From assembly GCF_010550695.1 (NCBI RefSeq), contig NZ_JAAGOB010000012.1, positions 77,844-141,843 of the forward strand: 64,000 nt of DNA, in the 5' to 3' direction. The notes under the pieces were generated by a model, which saw only the letters and a list, made by a program, of their open reading frames with translations, had not been told where the DNA came from and did not search any database. A program made the position numbers and the translations under genes. Positions 34,904-43,975 of this stretch are shown here, one piece after another. Every line of letters begins with the position of its first letter. Within the stretch, counting starts at the first letter, position 1. The stretch is from Phytoactinopolyspora alkaliphila (GTDB lineage Bacteria; Actinomycetota; Actinomycetes; Jiangellales; Jiangellaceae).

Positions 34904-36418
34904 ATGACTCAACAGAACACATCCGGCAGCGGGCGCGTCGTCTTCGCCAGCAGGTTCACATTCGTCGCCGCGGCCATCGGGATGGCCGTCGGCACCGGAA
35001 ACATCTGGCGGTTTCCGCGCGACGTTCATGCCTGGGGCGGCGGCGCCTTCCTGCTGGCCGTCGTCGTCGCCAACCTGGTCTGGGCCATCCCACTGCTGAT
35101 GGCCGAGTCCTTTATGGGCTCGAAGAGCAGGCTTGGCACGGCGGGCGCCTTCCGCGACATCATGGGCCGCCGATTCACCTGGATGGGCGGCTTCATGGGC
35201 ATGGCCACCATCGCCATCATGTTCTATTACTCGGTGGTGTGCGGCTGGGCTATCCGCTATCTCGTCTACGCGGTCACCGGTGAGTTCAGTGCCGGCATCA
35301 CCGTCGGCGAGACGACCAGTATCTGGGAGGGCTTCACAGACAGCCCGGCGCAGACCGTCCTGTTCCACGCCATCGCCATCACCCTGGTGGGCCTGATCGT
35401 CTTCCGCGGCCTCAAGGGCGGGTTCGAGGCCGTCCTGAAGATCGTCGTCCCAGCGCTGTTCGTCATCCTGGCCGTGCTGGCCGTACGGGCCATGACCCTG
35501 CCCGGCTCGGCCGAGGGGCTGCGCTACCTCTTCGTGCCGGACTGGAGCCTGCTCGGCGACGCCGAACTGTGGCTCCAGGCCTTCGCGCAGATGGCGTTCT
35601 CCACCGGCGCCGGCTGGGGGCTGTACCTGACCTACTGCGTCTACATGCGTCGTCGTGAGGACTTCGCCTTGAACGCCACCACGATCGTGGCGGGAAACCA
35701 TCTGGCCTCCCTCCTCGCGGGCATCGCCGTCGTGTGCACCATCTTCGCTCTCGGTGGCGCGTCATTCGCGGACGAGGCGACGGGAGCCGGCAACGAGGGG
35801 CTCACCTTCGTCTATCTCGCCGTACTCTTCGGCGAGATGCCGGGCGGCACCTGGTTCTTCGCGCCCCTGTTCTTCCTCGTGCTCGCCCTCGCCGGCATCT
35901 CCAGCCTGATCGCGATGGTCGAGCTTGCCGCCCGCAACGTCGTCGACATGGGTGTCCGTCGCAAGGTAGCCGTCCCGGCGATCGCAGCGGTGGCGTTCCT
36001 CGCCGGGCTTCCCGCGGCGTTCAACCTCGACTACCTGAGCAACCAGGACAACGTGTGGGGTATCGCGCTGCTCATCAGCGGTCTGTTCGCCGCGGTGGCG
36101 ATGATGAAGTACGGCCTCGAGCAAGCCCGCCGGGACATGGATGCGGACAGCGACTTCGGAGTGGGCGGCTGGTGGACGATCCTCATCCGGCTCTTCCCGG
36201 TGATGTTCGCGTTCCTGTTCGGCTGGTTCATCTACCAATCCGTGTCCGACCCGGGCAAGGCGTGGTGGGACCCCACGGACACGTTCAGTCTCGCCACCAT
36301 GGTGGTGCAGTGGGGTGCGCTGGTGGCGATCCTCCTCGTCGTGAACAACCGCCTCGCGAACCGGATCAATCCGGGACCCATCAGCACCGTGCCCGCCGAA
36401 CCCGGCCGGCACGACTGA
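34904..36418 (+). CDS. Sodium-dependent NSS/SNF amino-acid transporter (MetP-like)
   Basis: A 504-residue symporter with about 11-12 TM helices. The family signature near residue 30 is GNIWRFPRDVHAWGGGAFLL, which forms part of the sodium and substrate site. The unwound TM6 region is QAFAQMAFSTGAGWGLYLTY. The tiny membrane protein at 36434 follows after a 15-base gap, the MetP-MetS arrangement of Corynebacterium glutamicum methionine transport. The substrate is therefore probably methionine or another neutral amino acid, but this is by analogy. A plausible promoter lies at 34836-34865. Confidence 0.9.
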   Translation: MTQQNTSGSGRVVFASRFTFVAAAIGMAVGTGNIWRFPRDVHAWGGGAFLLAVVVANLVWAIPLLMAESFMGSKSRLGTAGAFRDIMGRRFTWMGGFMGMATIAIMFYYSVVCGWAIRYLVYAVTGEFSAGITVGETTSIWEGFTDSPAQTVLFHAIAITLVGLIVFRGLKGGFEAVLKIVVPALFVILAVLAVRAMTLPGSAEGLRYLFVPDWSLLGDAELWLQAFAQMAFSTGAGWGLYLTYCVYMRRREDFALNATTIVAGNHLASLLAGIAVVCTIFALGGASFADEATGAGNEGLTFVYLAVLFGEMPGGTWFFAPLFFLVLALAGISSLIAMVELAARNVVDMGVRRKVAVPAIAAVAFLAGLPAAFNLDYLSNQDNVWGIALLISGLFAAVAMMKYGLEQARRDMDADSDFGVGGWWTILIRLFPVMFAFLFGWFIYQSVSDPGKAWWDPTDTFSLATMVVQWGALVAILLVVNNRLANRINPGPISTVPAEPGRHD

Positions 36419-36433
36419 GAAGGAGTGGATGCC

Positions 36434-36562
36434 GTGGACGCGGAGACATTCATCTGGACGTTGGTCTTCTTCGGTGGAACTGTGCTGATCGTGGCGTTCT
36501 TGTTCTACTGGTCGTGGAAGAAGGACCGCGAGAAGTCACGGGGAGACGAGCCGGAGGGCTAG
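36434..36562 (+). CDS. MetS-like small subunit of NSS transporter
   Basis: A 42-residue open frame from GTG 36434 to TAG 36560-36562. It encodes a short acidic N-terminus, one TM helix (FIWTLVFFGGTVLIVAFLFY) and a charged tail starting SWKKDREKSRGDEPEG. AAGGAG at 36420-36425 lies 8 bases before the GTG, good evidence that it is translated. Size, single TM helix, basic tail and position directly after an NSS transporter all match the MetS family, whose founding member is required for methionine uptake by MetP. It is too short for common ORF cut-offs and easily missed. Confidence 0.8.
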   Translation: MDAETFIWTLVFFGGTVLIVAFLFYWSWKKDREKSRGDEPEG

Positions 36563-36616
36563 CGTCCCGTACCGCTGTCTCGAGCGCTCCTCGGGCCGAC
36601 CGTTAGGCTTGAGGGC

Positions 36617-37948
36617 ATGCCTGACTTCTCCTTGCCTGCCCCGACGCGCGCTCCAGATGCCGACGTTGTCGAACTGTGCCGAGACCTCATCAGGATCGAC
36701 ACCTCCAACTACGGTGACCACAGCGGCCCGGGAGAGCGCAAGGCCGCGGAGTACGTTGCCGGGCAACTCGCCGAGGTCGGCCTGGAGCCCATCGTCATGG
36801 AATCCGCGCCCGGCCGGGCATCCGTGTTCGCCCGGGTCGACGGCGCCGACCCTCGCCGCACGGACGCGCTGCTGATCCATGGACACCTCGACGTGGTTCC
36901 GGCGGACGCCTCCGACTGGACGTACGACCCCTTCTCCGGCGAGATCGCCGACGGGTGTGTCTGGGGACGGGGGGCGGTGGACATGAAGGACATGGACGCC
37001 ATGACCCTGTCGGTGATCCGCGACCGGGTGCGTTCCGGCCGGCTGCCCGACCGGCCGGTGGTCCTCGCCTTCCTGGCCGACGAGGAACACGGCGGCGTCA
37101 TGGGAGCGCACTGGGCCGTGGACCATCACGCCCACCTGTTCGACGGAGTCACCGAGGCGATCGGCGAGGTGGGCGGATTCAGCCTCACCGTCCGAGACGA
37201 CCTGCGCCTGTACCTCATCGAGACCGCGCAGAAGGGCATCGCGTGGATGCGGCTGACGGTCGACGGCAGGGCAGGGCACGGCTCGATGCTGTCCAGTGAG
37301 AACGCCGTGACGGAACTGTCCGAGGCTGTCGCCCGGCTCGGCCGCCACCCGTGGCCGGTGCGGATGACGCCCGCGGTCCGGGCGTTCCTCGACGCCGCAA
37401 GTGAGGCGTACGGCGTCGAGCTGGATCCCGAGAACCCGGAGCAGTTGCTCAGTGTGCTCGGGGGCATCGGCAAGATCATCGGCGCGACAGTCCGCAACAC
37501 CACCAACCCGACCATGCTGAAGGCGGGCTACAAGCACAATGTCATCCCGGGCCGCGCTGAGGCGTACGTGGACGGCCGGTTCCTTCCCGGGTACGAGGCA
37601 GAGTTCGAGGCCACGCTCGACGAGGTGCTCGGCCCCAAGGTCAAGCGCGAGAACCTGGTCCACGACATCGCGGTGGAGACGGAGTTCCACGGCAACCTGG
37701 TGGACGCCATGAGCGCGGCACTGGTCGCGGAGGACCCAGCCGCGCGCACGGTTCCGTACTCCCTGTCCGGAGGCACCGACGCCAAGGCGTTCAGCACGCT
37801 CGGCATCCGGTGCTTCGGTTTCGCCCCGCTCCGGCTGCCTCCGGAACTGGACTTCGCGGGCATGTTCCATGGTGTCGACGAGCGCGTGCCTACCGACAGT
37901 CTGCGATTCGGCGCCCGCGTCCTGGATCGCTTCCTCGATCTGGCTTGA
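36617..37948 (+). CDS. M20-family zinc metallopeptidase
   Basis: A 443-residue cytoplasmic di-zinc hydrolase of the M20/M25/M40 group (dipeptidase or deacylase). Metal and catalytic sites are visible: IHGHLDVVPA (His and catalytic Asp), GRGAVDMKDMD (bridging Asp), ADEEHGG (catalytic Glu and ligand) and, near the C-terminus, FHGVDERVP (His ligand). The dimerisation or lid domain occupies about 190-330, beginning KGIAWMRLTVDGRAGHGSM. The neighbouring DUF5703 and PPA1309 genes commonly flank it in actinomycetes. The natural substrate is not evident. Confidence 0.9.
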   Translation: MPDFSLPAPTRAPDADVVELCRDLIRIDTSNYGDHSGPGERKAAEYVAGQLAEVGLEPIVMESAPGRASVFARVDGADPRRTDALLIHGHLDVVPADASDWTYDPFSGEIADGCVWGRGAVDMKDMDAMTLSVIRDRVRSGRLPDRPVVLAFLADEEHGGVMGAHWAVDHHAHLFDGVTEAIGEVGGFSLTVRDDLRLYLIETAQKGIAWMRLTVDGRAGHGSMLSSENAVTELSEAVARLGRHPWPVRMTPAVRAFLDAASEAYGVELDPENPEQLLSVLGGIGKIIGATVRNTTNPTMLKAGYKHNVIPGRAEAYVDGRFLPGYEAEFEATLDEVLGPKVKRENLVHDIAVETEFHGNLVDAMSAALVAEDPAARTVPYSLSGGTDAKAFSTLGIRCFGFAPLRLPPELDFAGMFHGVDERVPTDSLRFGARVLDRFLDLA

Positions 37949-37989
37949 GCGCCTGGCCACCGGCAGAGCGCGGAGCCGGCGCTGAGGCG

Positions 37990-38226
37990 TCACAGCGTGC
38001 GGCGAACCCGCAGAATCCGCCGCCGGAGGGTGACCTTGCGAGTGCCGTCGGGATAGCGGCGCAGCCGGGCAAGCTCCCAGCGGCCGTACTCGGCGTGTTC
38101 GGCCAGCAGCCGGCGGGCCGCGCCGCGGGAGGTGTCCCGGGGAAGGAAGAGGTGCCAAAACTCGTACTCGGTGGCGCCGGCGAACCTCGATCCGCTCCGC
38201 GCCGCCACCGAATGTTCCATCCGCAT
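37990..38226 (-). CDS. DUF5703 family protein
   Basis: A 78-residue basic protein. The conserved core EYEFWHLFLPRDTSRGAARRLLAEHAEYGRWELARLRRYPDG and the basic C-terminus KVTLRRRILRVRRT match the DUF5703 family of actinomycetes. Function unknown; a nucleic-acid binding role is only suggested by charge. ATG 38226 is chosen because it leaves 52 bases between divergent starts; ATG 38277 would leave 1 base. It is convergent with the M20 peptidase gene (41-base gap), an arrangement conserved in related genomes as far as I recall. Confidence 0.78.
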   Translation of the reverse strand: MRMEHSVAARSGSRFAGATEYEFWHLFLPRDTSRGAARRLLAEHAEYGRWELARLRRYPDGTRKVTLRRRILRVRRTL

Positions 38227-38278
38227 ATCTTGCCACGCCTCGTGCTCAGCTCTCACGCAACCGGTACGGTCGTGCATT

Positions 38279-38896
38279 GTGACGAATGATCCGCAGGACC
38301 GCGGCCGCCTGCACGCCGCCCTCGAGGTCCTCACCGAGGCCCTCGAGAACCATCTGGAAGCCTGTCTGGCCCGCTCCGGCGAGGCGGACGTCGCTGTTCA
38401 ATCCGCGTATACAGCGTTGCGTCATGCCGCGGAGCGCTACGACGACCTGCTCTTCGAGCTCCGGGACGAGGTCACGCCCTGGGAGTTCCCGGAGGGCCCG
38501 CACGTCGACATCGAGTACGAGGACCCTGACGCCGAGCCGGCCGCCGTCGGCGTCTTCGTCCGGCGCGACTACGACATCACCGCGCCGGCGGAACTGCTGC
38601 GGGCTGGCCGGGGGGCCTACGCGGAGCTGTACCCGGCGCACCCGGGTGAGGCGGCCGAGGCCGACGTGTCGCACATCGGAAGGGCGCTGTACCAGATGCT
38701 GCACGCCTACGGGGTCGACGGACTCGACCAGCGGGCCGAGGGATCGGGACTAGGCCCGCGAGGCGGCACCGTCTGGGTGCAGGAGCTCGCCGAGGGAGAT
38801 ACCGAGACGCTGGTCGACGAGCCGTTCGGTGTCGTCGACGACGAGATGCTGATCTACCGGCTGGACGAGGTGATCGACATTGCGGACGACGACTGA
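38279..38896 (+). CDS. PPA1309 family protein
   Basis: A 205-residue acidic soluble protein. It has an N-terminal helical part (RLHAALEVLTEALENHLE), the segment AERYDDLLFELRDEVTPWEFPEGPHVDIEYEDPDAE and the C-terminal DDEMLIYRLDEVIDI typical of the PPA1309 family named after a Propionibacterium gene. No catalytic motif is visible. GTG 38279 is the start; the longer frame lies inside the divergent gene. Function unknown. Confidence 0.8.
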   Translation: MTNDPQDRGRLHAALEVLTEALENHLEACLARSGEADVAVQSAYTALRHAAERYDDLLFELRDEVTPWEFPEGPHVDIEYEDPDAEPAAVGVFVRRDYDITAPAELLRAGRGAYAELYPAHPGEAAEADVSHIGRALYQMLHAYGVDGLDQRAEGSGLGPRGGTVWVQELAEGDTETLVDEPFGVVDDEMLIYRLDEVIDIADDD

Positions 38897-38928
38897 CAGA
38901 ATCATTGGTCCAGCCTTTGGTCTACGTT

Positions 38929-38989
38929 TGCCGACCGGCCGTCCCGGTGACGGCTGAGGACGTGATCGTAGGCGGATCGCCGGTCGGCA
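38929..38989. repeat. 11-bp inverted repeat between PPA1309 and phosphatase genes
   Basis: TGCCGACCGGC (38929-38939) and its complement GCCGGTCGGCA (38979-38989) flank a 39-base spacer. It may form a stem after the PPA1309 gene or be an operator ahead of the phosphatase gene. The spacer is long for a terminator. Confidence 0.45.
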
Positions 38990-39022
38990 GAACCGGAGCG
39001 TCGATGCGAGGAGTGTGGTCAC

Positions 39023-40834
39023 GTGCGAGGACTGTCCAGGGCGATCAGGCCGCTGCTGATCGGCATCGCGGCGCTGGCGGTGGCCGTTCCAGCGCACGCC
39101 GAATCGGGAGAGCCAGCCGTGAGCCACGAGTTCCGGGTCTACCCGTACCTGCAGAATCCCTCCGACGAGGGCATGACGCTTACCTGGTTCACCACCACGG
39201 CGGAGCCGGGAGAGCTGCTGCTGCGTGGGCCCGGGCTGAAGGGAACGGCTCGCTATGCCACCGAGCCGGTGCTCGAGGAAGCACTCGACTACACCGAGGC
39301 CGAGCTCGCTCAAGAGATCGCAGGGCTGGCGCAGGGGTCCTGGTTGCATCAAGGCCGGAACTACAAGCACACCGTCGACATCACCGGTCTGCGCGCCGGG
39401 AGTCGCTACCGGTACACCGTGCGGGCCGGTGACGCGACGCGGTCCGGCGGCTTCTCCACGGCGCCGAGCACGGACCGGTGGAACCGCATCCGGTTCGTCG
39501 CGCTGGCGGACGCCGAAACCGAGCCGCTGGGCCGGGTCCAGCGGCGGGAGTGGGCTCCCGGCGCGCTGGCGGACGGATTTGCCGCTCGCCCGTCCGCTGA
39601 GGAAGGCGGCACCTGGGACGGCGTGTTCGGCACCACCGTACTGTCGCAGGTGCGCACGTTGCGGTACATGCTCACCGAAGACGAGGGCTACCGCGAGAAC
39701 TTGCGGATCATCGACAGGCGCCGTCCGGACTTCGTGATGATGCCGGGCGACCTGGTGCAGGGCGGAGGCTACCAGCCGGGCTGGGACGAGTTCTTCCGGC
39801 ATAATGCCGGCGAGGTCGGCGGCGGTCTGTCGGAGCGCCCCATACTCCCCGCGCTCGGCAACTGGGAGAACTTCGGCGCTCTCAACGGTGGCTACGGCAC
39901 GCCGGACGACCGCATGCCGGTGGTCCGCAGCCGGGACAAGTACCACGCCTACTTCGACTCGCCGGACAACGGCACGCCGGCGCACCGGGACAATTACTAC
40001 CGCGTCGACTACGGTCCCGTCACCGTCATCACCCTGGACAGCTCCAACGGTGAGCCCGATGACGCGCCGGCCAACTACCCCGACGAGCAGAAGGCCACCG
40101 GGCAGCAGTTCAACGGTCCCGGCACCGACACACAGAACAACTACACCCGGGAGGAGTACGAGGCTGCGGGAGGCACCGACCTCGCCGACTTCAACCCCGG
40201 CAGTGTCCAGTGGAACTGGGCTGAGGAACAGCTCGCCGACGCCCGCGCTCGTGGCCAGATCATCTTCGTGCAGTTCCACCATGCGCCGTTCAGCAGTGGT
40301 GAACACGGCTTGCCGATGGATCACGCCTTCACCAGCGGCCAGGGCGGTACGCCAATGCGCCAGTACCAGCCGATGTTCGAGGAGTACGACGTCACCGCGG
40401 TGCTGTCCGGACACAGTGAGATGTTCGAGCGTAGCTTCGTCGACGAGGACGGCGATGGCGTAGGCGTGTACTACTACGACGTCGGTGTGGCGGGCGACGG
40501 GCTGCGAGGCGAGCGGCGAGACGGCTCGTCGCTGGACGATCCGCTGCTTTCCTACAATCCCTTCAGCGAGTGGACCGCAGACCAGCACGAACCTGAGCGA
40601 TGGGAGCTGGTCGACGGCGTTCTCCAGCTCGTCGAAGGCGGAAAGCACTACGGCCATCTTGAGGTGGACGTCGAGCGGCGCCCGAACGGCGTCCGGGTGA
40701 CGATGACTCCTGTGTACGTCTTTCCCGTGCTGGACGGCGACTACCGTCTCCAGCGCACCGAGCGGCGCGTGTACGACGACGTGCTGGTCCTTGACCTCGA
40801 CTCCAGCGGCCGGGCCAGAGCGGTCACCGGTTAG
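39023..40834 (+). CDS. Secreted purple-acid-phosphatase-like metallophosphoesterase
   Basis: A 603-residue exported protein. The signal peptide is about 1-26 (LLIGIAALAVAVPAHA). A fibronectin-III-like N-terminal domain (about 30-145, ending RYRYTVRAGD) precedes the metallophosphoesterase core. Metal-site motifs are partly changed: the first is ADAE instead of GDxG, MPGDLVQGG keeps GD, and the Asn-His motif reads GNWEN. FHHAPF keeps its His, and the last motif is GHSE instead of GHxH. It may still bind one or two metals or may have altered activity. GTG 39023 is the start, with AGGAG at 39009-39013. The 3' end lies at a small stem-loop shared with the next, convergent gene. Confidence 0.85.
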   Translation: MRGLSRAIRPLLIGIAALAVAVPAHAESGEPAVSHEFRVYPYLQNPSDEGMTLTWFTTTAEPGELLLRGPGLKGTARYATEPVLEEALDYTEAELAQEIAGLAQGSWLHQGRNYKHTVDITGLRAGSRYRYTVRAGDATRSGGFSTAPSTDRWNRIRFVALADAETEPLGRVQRREWAPGALADGFAARPSAEEGGTWDGVFGTTVLSQVRTLRYMLTEDEGYRENLRIIDRRRPDFVMMPGDLVQGGGYQPGWDEFFRHNAGEVGGGLSERPILPALGNWENFGALNGGYGTPDDRMPVVRSRDKYHAYFDSPDNGTPAHRDNYYRVDYGPVTVITLDSSNGEPDDAPANYPDEQKATGQQFNGPGTDTQNNYTREEYEAAGGTDLADFNPGSVQWNWAEEQLADARARGQIIFVQFHHAPFSSGEHGLPMDHAFTSGQGGTPMRQYQPMFEEYDVTAVLSGHSEMFERSFVDEDGDGVGVYYYDVGVAGDGLRGERRDGSSLDDPLLSYNPFSEWTADQHEPERWELVDGVLQLVEGGKHYGHLEVDVERRPNGVRVTMTPVYVFPVLDGDYRLQRTERRVYDDVLVLDLDSSGRARAVTG

Positions 40835-40860
40835 TGCCCTGCGTGACCCGCTACAGGGCA
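40835..40860. terminator. Stem-loop between convergent genes
   Basis: TGCCCTG and CAGGGCA form a 7-bp perfect stem with a 12-base loop between the phosphatase stop and the aldo/keto reductase 3' end, overlapping the latter's last codons. It is plausible as a weak bidirectional terminator. Confidence 0.4.
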
Positions 40861-41804
40861 GGCGCGGAGACCTCGTCCAGGGCGGTTCGGATCTCCTCCG
40901 GCAGTTCGAGGTCTTCGCAGGCCAGCTGTGCATGCAACTGGTTGGCCGTGCGCGCGCCGAGAAGCGGTGCCGTGACGCCCGGGCGGTCCCTCACCCAGGC
41001 GAGTGCCACTTCCAGAGGCTGAACACCGAGTCCGCTCGCCGCGGTGCACACGGCCTCGACCACCTGCCGGGACCGGGCGTCCAGATACGGGTCGACGAAA
41101 CCGGCCATGTGAGCGGCGGCCGCCCGGGAGTCCGCCGGCGTGCCGCCACGATATTTGCCGGTGAGCACGCCGCGGCCGAGTGGGGACCACGGCAGCAGGC
41201 CGATCCCGAACTGGACGGCGGCAGGGACGATCTCGCGTTCCACGCCGCGTTGGACAAGGGAGTACTCCACCTGGGTGGAGATGAGCGGAGCGCGATCGAT
41301 GCCGCCGCGCTGATGCGCCGCCGCCCATGCGGTCTGCCAGCCGGCGTAGTTCGAGATCCCGACGTAGCGGGCCCGGCCGGACGCGACCGCGAAATCCAGA
41401 GTGGCCAGGGTCTCCTCGAGCGGCGTCTCGTCGTGCCAGGTGTGAACCTGCCACAGGTCCACGTAGTCCAGGTCCAGCCGGTCGAGTGACTCGTCGAGCT
41501 GGTCCAGCAGAGCTTTGCGAGACGTGTCGTCCACATCCTTGCCGAACGGTCCCGACCGGCCCGCCTTCGTGGCGATGACCAGATCGGACCTGGGCACCGT
41601 CTTGCCGATCAGCGCGCCCAGGACGGACTCGCTGGCGCCGTCGCCGTACGAGGCGGCCGTGTCGATCAACGTCCCTCCGGCCTCCACGAACGCCTCGAGC
41701 TGCTCCCGGGCCTCATGCTCATCGGTGTCGCGGCCCCAGCTCAGTGTCCCCAGGGCCAGCCGCGAGACGCGAAGCCCGCTGTTTCCCAGCCGTCGCATTT
41801 CCAC
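40851..41804 (-). CDS. Aldo/keto reductase
   Basis: A 317-residue NADPH-dependent TIM-barrel oxidoreductase. Catalytic tetrad residues are seen in LIDTAASYGDG (Asp, Tyr), VIATKAGR (Lys) and LWQVHTWHD (His). The cofactor-binding end is PLLGARTANQLHAQL. The start is GTG 41804 (VEMRRLGNSGLRVSRLALG); ATG 41798 is an alternative two codons later. It is divergent from the LLM oxidoreductase gene, with 141 bases between. The substrate is unknown. Confidence 0.92.
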   Translation of the reverse strand: MEMRRLGNSGLRVSRLALGTLSWGRDTDEHEAREQLEAFVEAGGTLIDTAASYGDGASESVLGALIGKTVPRSDLVIATKAGRSGPFGKDVDDTSRKALLDQLDESLDRLDLDYVDLWQVHTWHDETPLEETLATLDFAVASGRARYVGISNYAGWQTAWAAAHQRGGIDRAPLISTQVEYSLVQRGVEREIVPAAVQFGIGLLPWSPLGRGVLTGKYRGGTPADSRAAAAHMAGFVDPYLDARSRQVVEAVCTAASGLGVQPLEVALAWVRDRPGVTAPLLGARTANQLHAQLACEDLELPEEIRTALDEVSAPAL

Positions 41805-41945
41805 AGGGTGAGCGTACCTGCCGGCCACCGGTCCGCACTGGTGAACTCGCTGTGGTGACGCGCACAAGAGTGAAAGCCCCGAGCGCACCTACTCGCGACG
41901 ACGGGCCCGTCATGGGGCGAGCCGCACGACCGGTAGAGTCGCCCT

Positions 41946-42995
41946 GTGCAGCTGGCGTTGAACCTCGGGTACTGGGGCTCGGGCACTCATCAGGACAATG
42001 TTCACCTCGCTCAGGAGGCGGAACGCCTCGGCTACGCCAGCGTGTGGGCCGCCGAAGCGTACGGTTCAGACGCGCCCACGGTGCTGTCGTGGATCGCCGC
42101 CCGCACCGAGCGGATCGACGTCGGCAGTGCCGTGATGCAGATACCGGCTCGCACACCCGCCACCACGGCCATGACGGCCGCCACGATCGACGCGATGTCC
42201 GGCGGACGGTTCCGCCTCGGCCTCGGCGTCTCCGGCCCCCAGGTATCCGAGGGCTGGCACGGGGTACGGTTCGACCACCCGCTGGCGCGCACCCGGGAGT
42301 ACGTGGAGATCGTCCGCAAGGTGCTGTCCCGCGGCAGGCTGACCTATGACGGTCAGCACTGGACGCTGCCGCTGCCGGACGGTCCCGGGAAGTCCCTCCA
42401 GCTGACGGTGCATCCGGTCCGGGAGAGCATTCCGGTGTATCTGGCGGCCATCGGCCCGAAGAATCTCGAGCTCACCGGCCAGATCGCCGACGGCTGGCTC
42501 GCCATCTTCTACGCGCCCGAGCACGCCGCGGTCGCCCTGGATCGCCTTCGCGCCGGGAGTGCCGCCGCGGGCCGGTCCCTCGACGGCTTCGACGTGGTGC
42601 CCACGGTTCCCGTGGTCATCGGCGATGACGTCGCGGCCTGCGCTGATCAGGTGCGTTCCTACGCCGCCCTGTACCTCGGCGGCATGGGAAGCCGGGAGAA
42701 GAACTTCTACAACCAGCTGGCGGTCCGGATGGGTTTCGAGGCGGGCGCGGCCAAGGTCCAGGAACTGTTCCTCGATCGGCAGCACCGGGCGGCGGCGGCC
42801 GCGGTTCCTCACGACTTCATCGACCAGACGTCGCTGATCGGTTCGCAGGACCGGATCAGCGACCGGTTGCGGGTCTATGCTGACTCGGGCGTCACCACGC
42901 TATCCGTAGCACTGCCGGCGGGTACGGCTGAGGAACGCGTGCAGACCCTGCGGTCTATGGCCGACGCACTCGACGCGTCAGGCACCGGGCACTGA
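41946..42995 (+). CDS. LLM-class F420-dependent oxidoreductase
   Basis: A 349-residue luciferase-like monooxygenase-family flavin/F420 enzyme. The N-terminus (LALNLGYWGSGTHQDNVHLAQEAERLGYASVWAAEAYGSDAP) and GGRFRLGLGVSGPQVSEGWHGVRF are typical of F420-type LLM enzymes of actinobacteria. The cofactor-phosphate region AAIGPKNLELTGQIADGWL is present. GTG 41946 is the start. The uppP gene follows on the same strand after 52 bases. The reaction is unknown; F420 use is inferred from the subfamily, since no F420 biosynthesis genes are in the window. Confidence 0.9.
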   Translation: MQLALNLGYWGSGTHQDNVHLAQEAERLGYASVWAAEAYGSDAPTVLSWIAARTERIDVGSAVMQIPARTPATTAMTAATIDAMSGGRFRLGLGVSGPQVSEGWHGVRFDHPLARTREYVEIVRKVLSRGRLTYDGQHWTLPLPDGPGKSLQLTVHPVRESIPVYLAAIGPKNLELTGQIADGWLAIFYAPEHAAVALDRLRAGSAAAGRSLDGFDVVPTVPVVIGDDVAACADQVRSYAALYLGGMGSREKNFYNQLAVRMGFEAGAAKVQELFLDRQHRAAAAAVPHDFIDQTSLIGSQDRISDRLRVYADSGVTTLSVALPAGTAEERVQTLRSMADALDASGTGH

Positions 42996-43047
42996 CCTCC
43001 AGCCGCTGGGCACGTCCACTTCTTTCCGACGAGGAGCGCACTGCACG

Positions 43048-43941
43048 ATGGAATGGTTCCAGGCTGTTGTCCTTGGCGTGCTTCAAGGGCTGACGGAGTT
43101 CCTTCCCATCTCCTCGAGCGCTCACCTGCGGATCTACCCCCAGTTGTTCGGCTGGCAGGATCCGGGTGCAGCGTTCACCGCCGTGACCCAGATCGGCACC
43201 GAGACGGCCGTGATCCTGTACTTCATCAAGGACATCGGCCGGATCATCAACGCGTGGACTCGATCCTTGTTCGGAGGTGGAACCGGGTCGGCACGGATGT
43301 CCGCGTCCGCACCGGGCTCCGTGTCCGCTGGAAAGCACCGGCGGTTGAACTACGACCCCGCCGAGGCCCGTCTCGGCTGGTTCGTCATCCTCGGCACCGT
43401 CCCGATCGTGGTCGCCGGGATCGCCCTGAAGGACGTCATCGAAGGCGACTTCAGGTCGCTGTGGATCATCGGCACCACGTTGATCGTGCTCGGCATCGTA
43501 CTCGGCATCGCGGACTCCGTCGGTTCAAAGAACAGGTCGGTAGGGGACCTGAGGCTGCGCGATGCGCTCCTGGTCGGCCTTGCGCAAGCGCTCGCCCTTG
43601 TCCCAGGTGTGTCGCGGTCCGGAGCCTCGATCAGCATGGGTCTCCTGCTCGGGCTGGACCGTCCGACGGCGGCGCGGTTCGCCTTCCTGCTCGCCATCCC
43701 GGCGGTTCTGGGCGCCGGCATCTACGAATGGCCTTCGGCGATGTCCGAGGGATCGGTCTACGGAATGGGACCGACGCTGGTGGCGACCGTCGTGTCCTTC
43801 GTCGTCGGCTACTCCGTCATCGCGTGGTTGTTCCGCTGGCTGAATCGCGGCTCGTTCGCGCCGTTCGTCACCTACCGGATTCTCCTCGGAGCCCTCACGC
43901 TGATCCTCCTGACGACGGGCACGCTCGCGCCGTTTGCCTGA
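43048..43941 (+). CDS. uppP: Undecaprenyl-diphosphatase UppP (BacA)
   Basis: A 297-residue integral membrane enzyme that recycles undecaprenyl pyrophosphate for peptidoglycan synthesis; it also gives bacitracin tolerance. Catalytic regions are GLTEFLPISSSAHL near residue 15-27 and PGVSRSGASISMGLLLGL near residue 190. A cytoplasmic loop of about 35 residues (GSARMSASAPGSVSAGKHRRLN) separates the early helices. It is followed by the repeat-rich gap to the M23 peptidase gene. Confidence 0.95.
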   Translation: MEWFQAVVLGVLQGLTEFLPISSSAHLRIYPQLFGWQDPGAAFTAVTQIGTETAVILYFIKDIGRIINAWTRSLFGGGTGSARMSASAPGSVSAGKHRRLNYDPAEARLGWFVILGTVPIVVAGIALKDVIEGDFRSLWIIGTTLIVLGIVLGIADSVGSKNRSVGDLRLRDALLVGLAQALALVPGVSRSGASISMGLLLGLDRPTAARFAFLLAIPAVLGAGIYEWPSAMSEGSVYGMGPTLVATVVSFVVGYSVIAWLFRWLNRGSFAPFVTYRILLGALTLILLTTGTLAPFA

Positions 43942-43975
43942 CCTGTAGCCGGCGTGGTCCCACCGCTCGGCCGAT

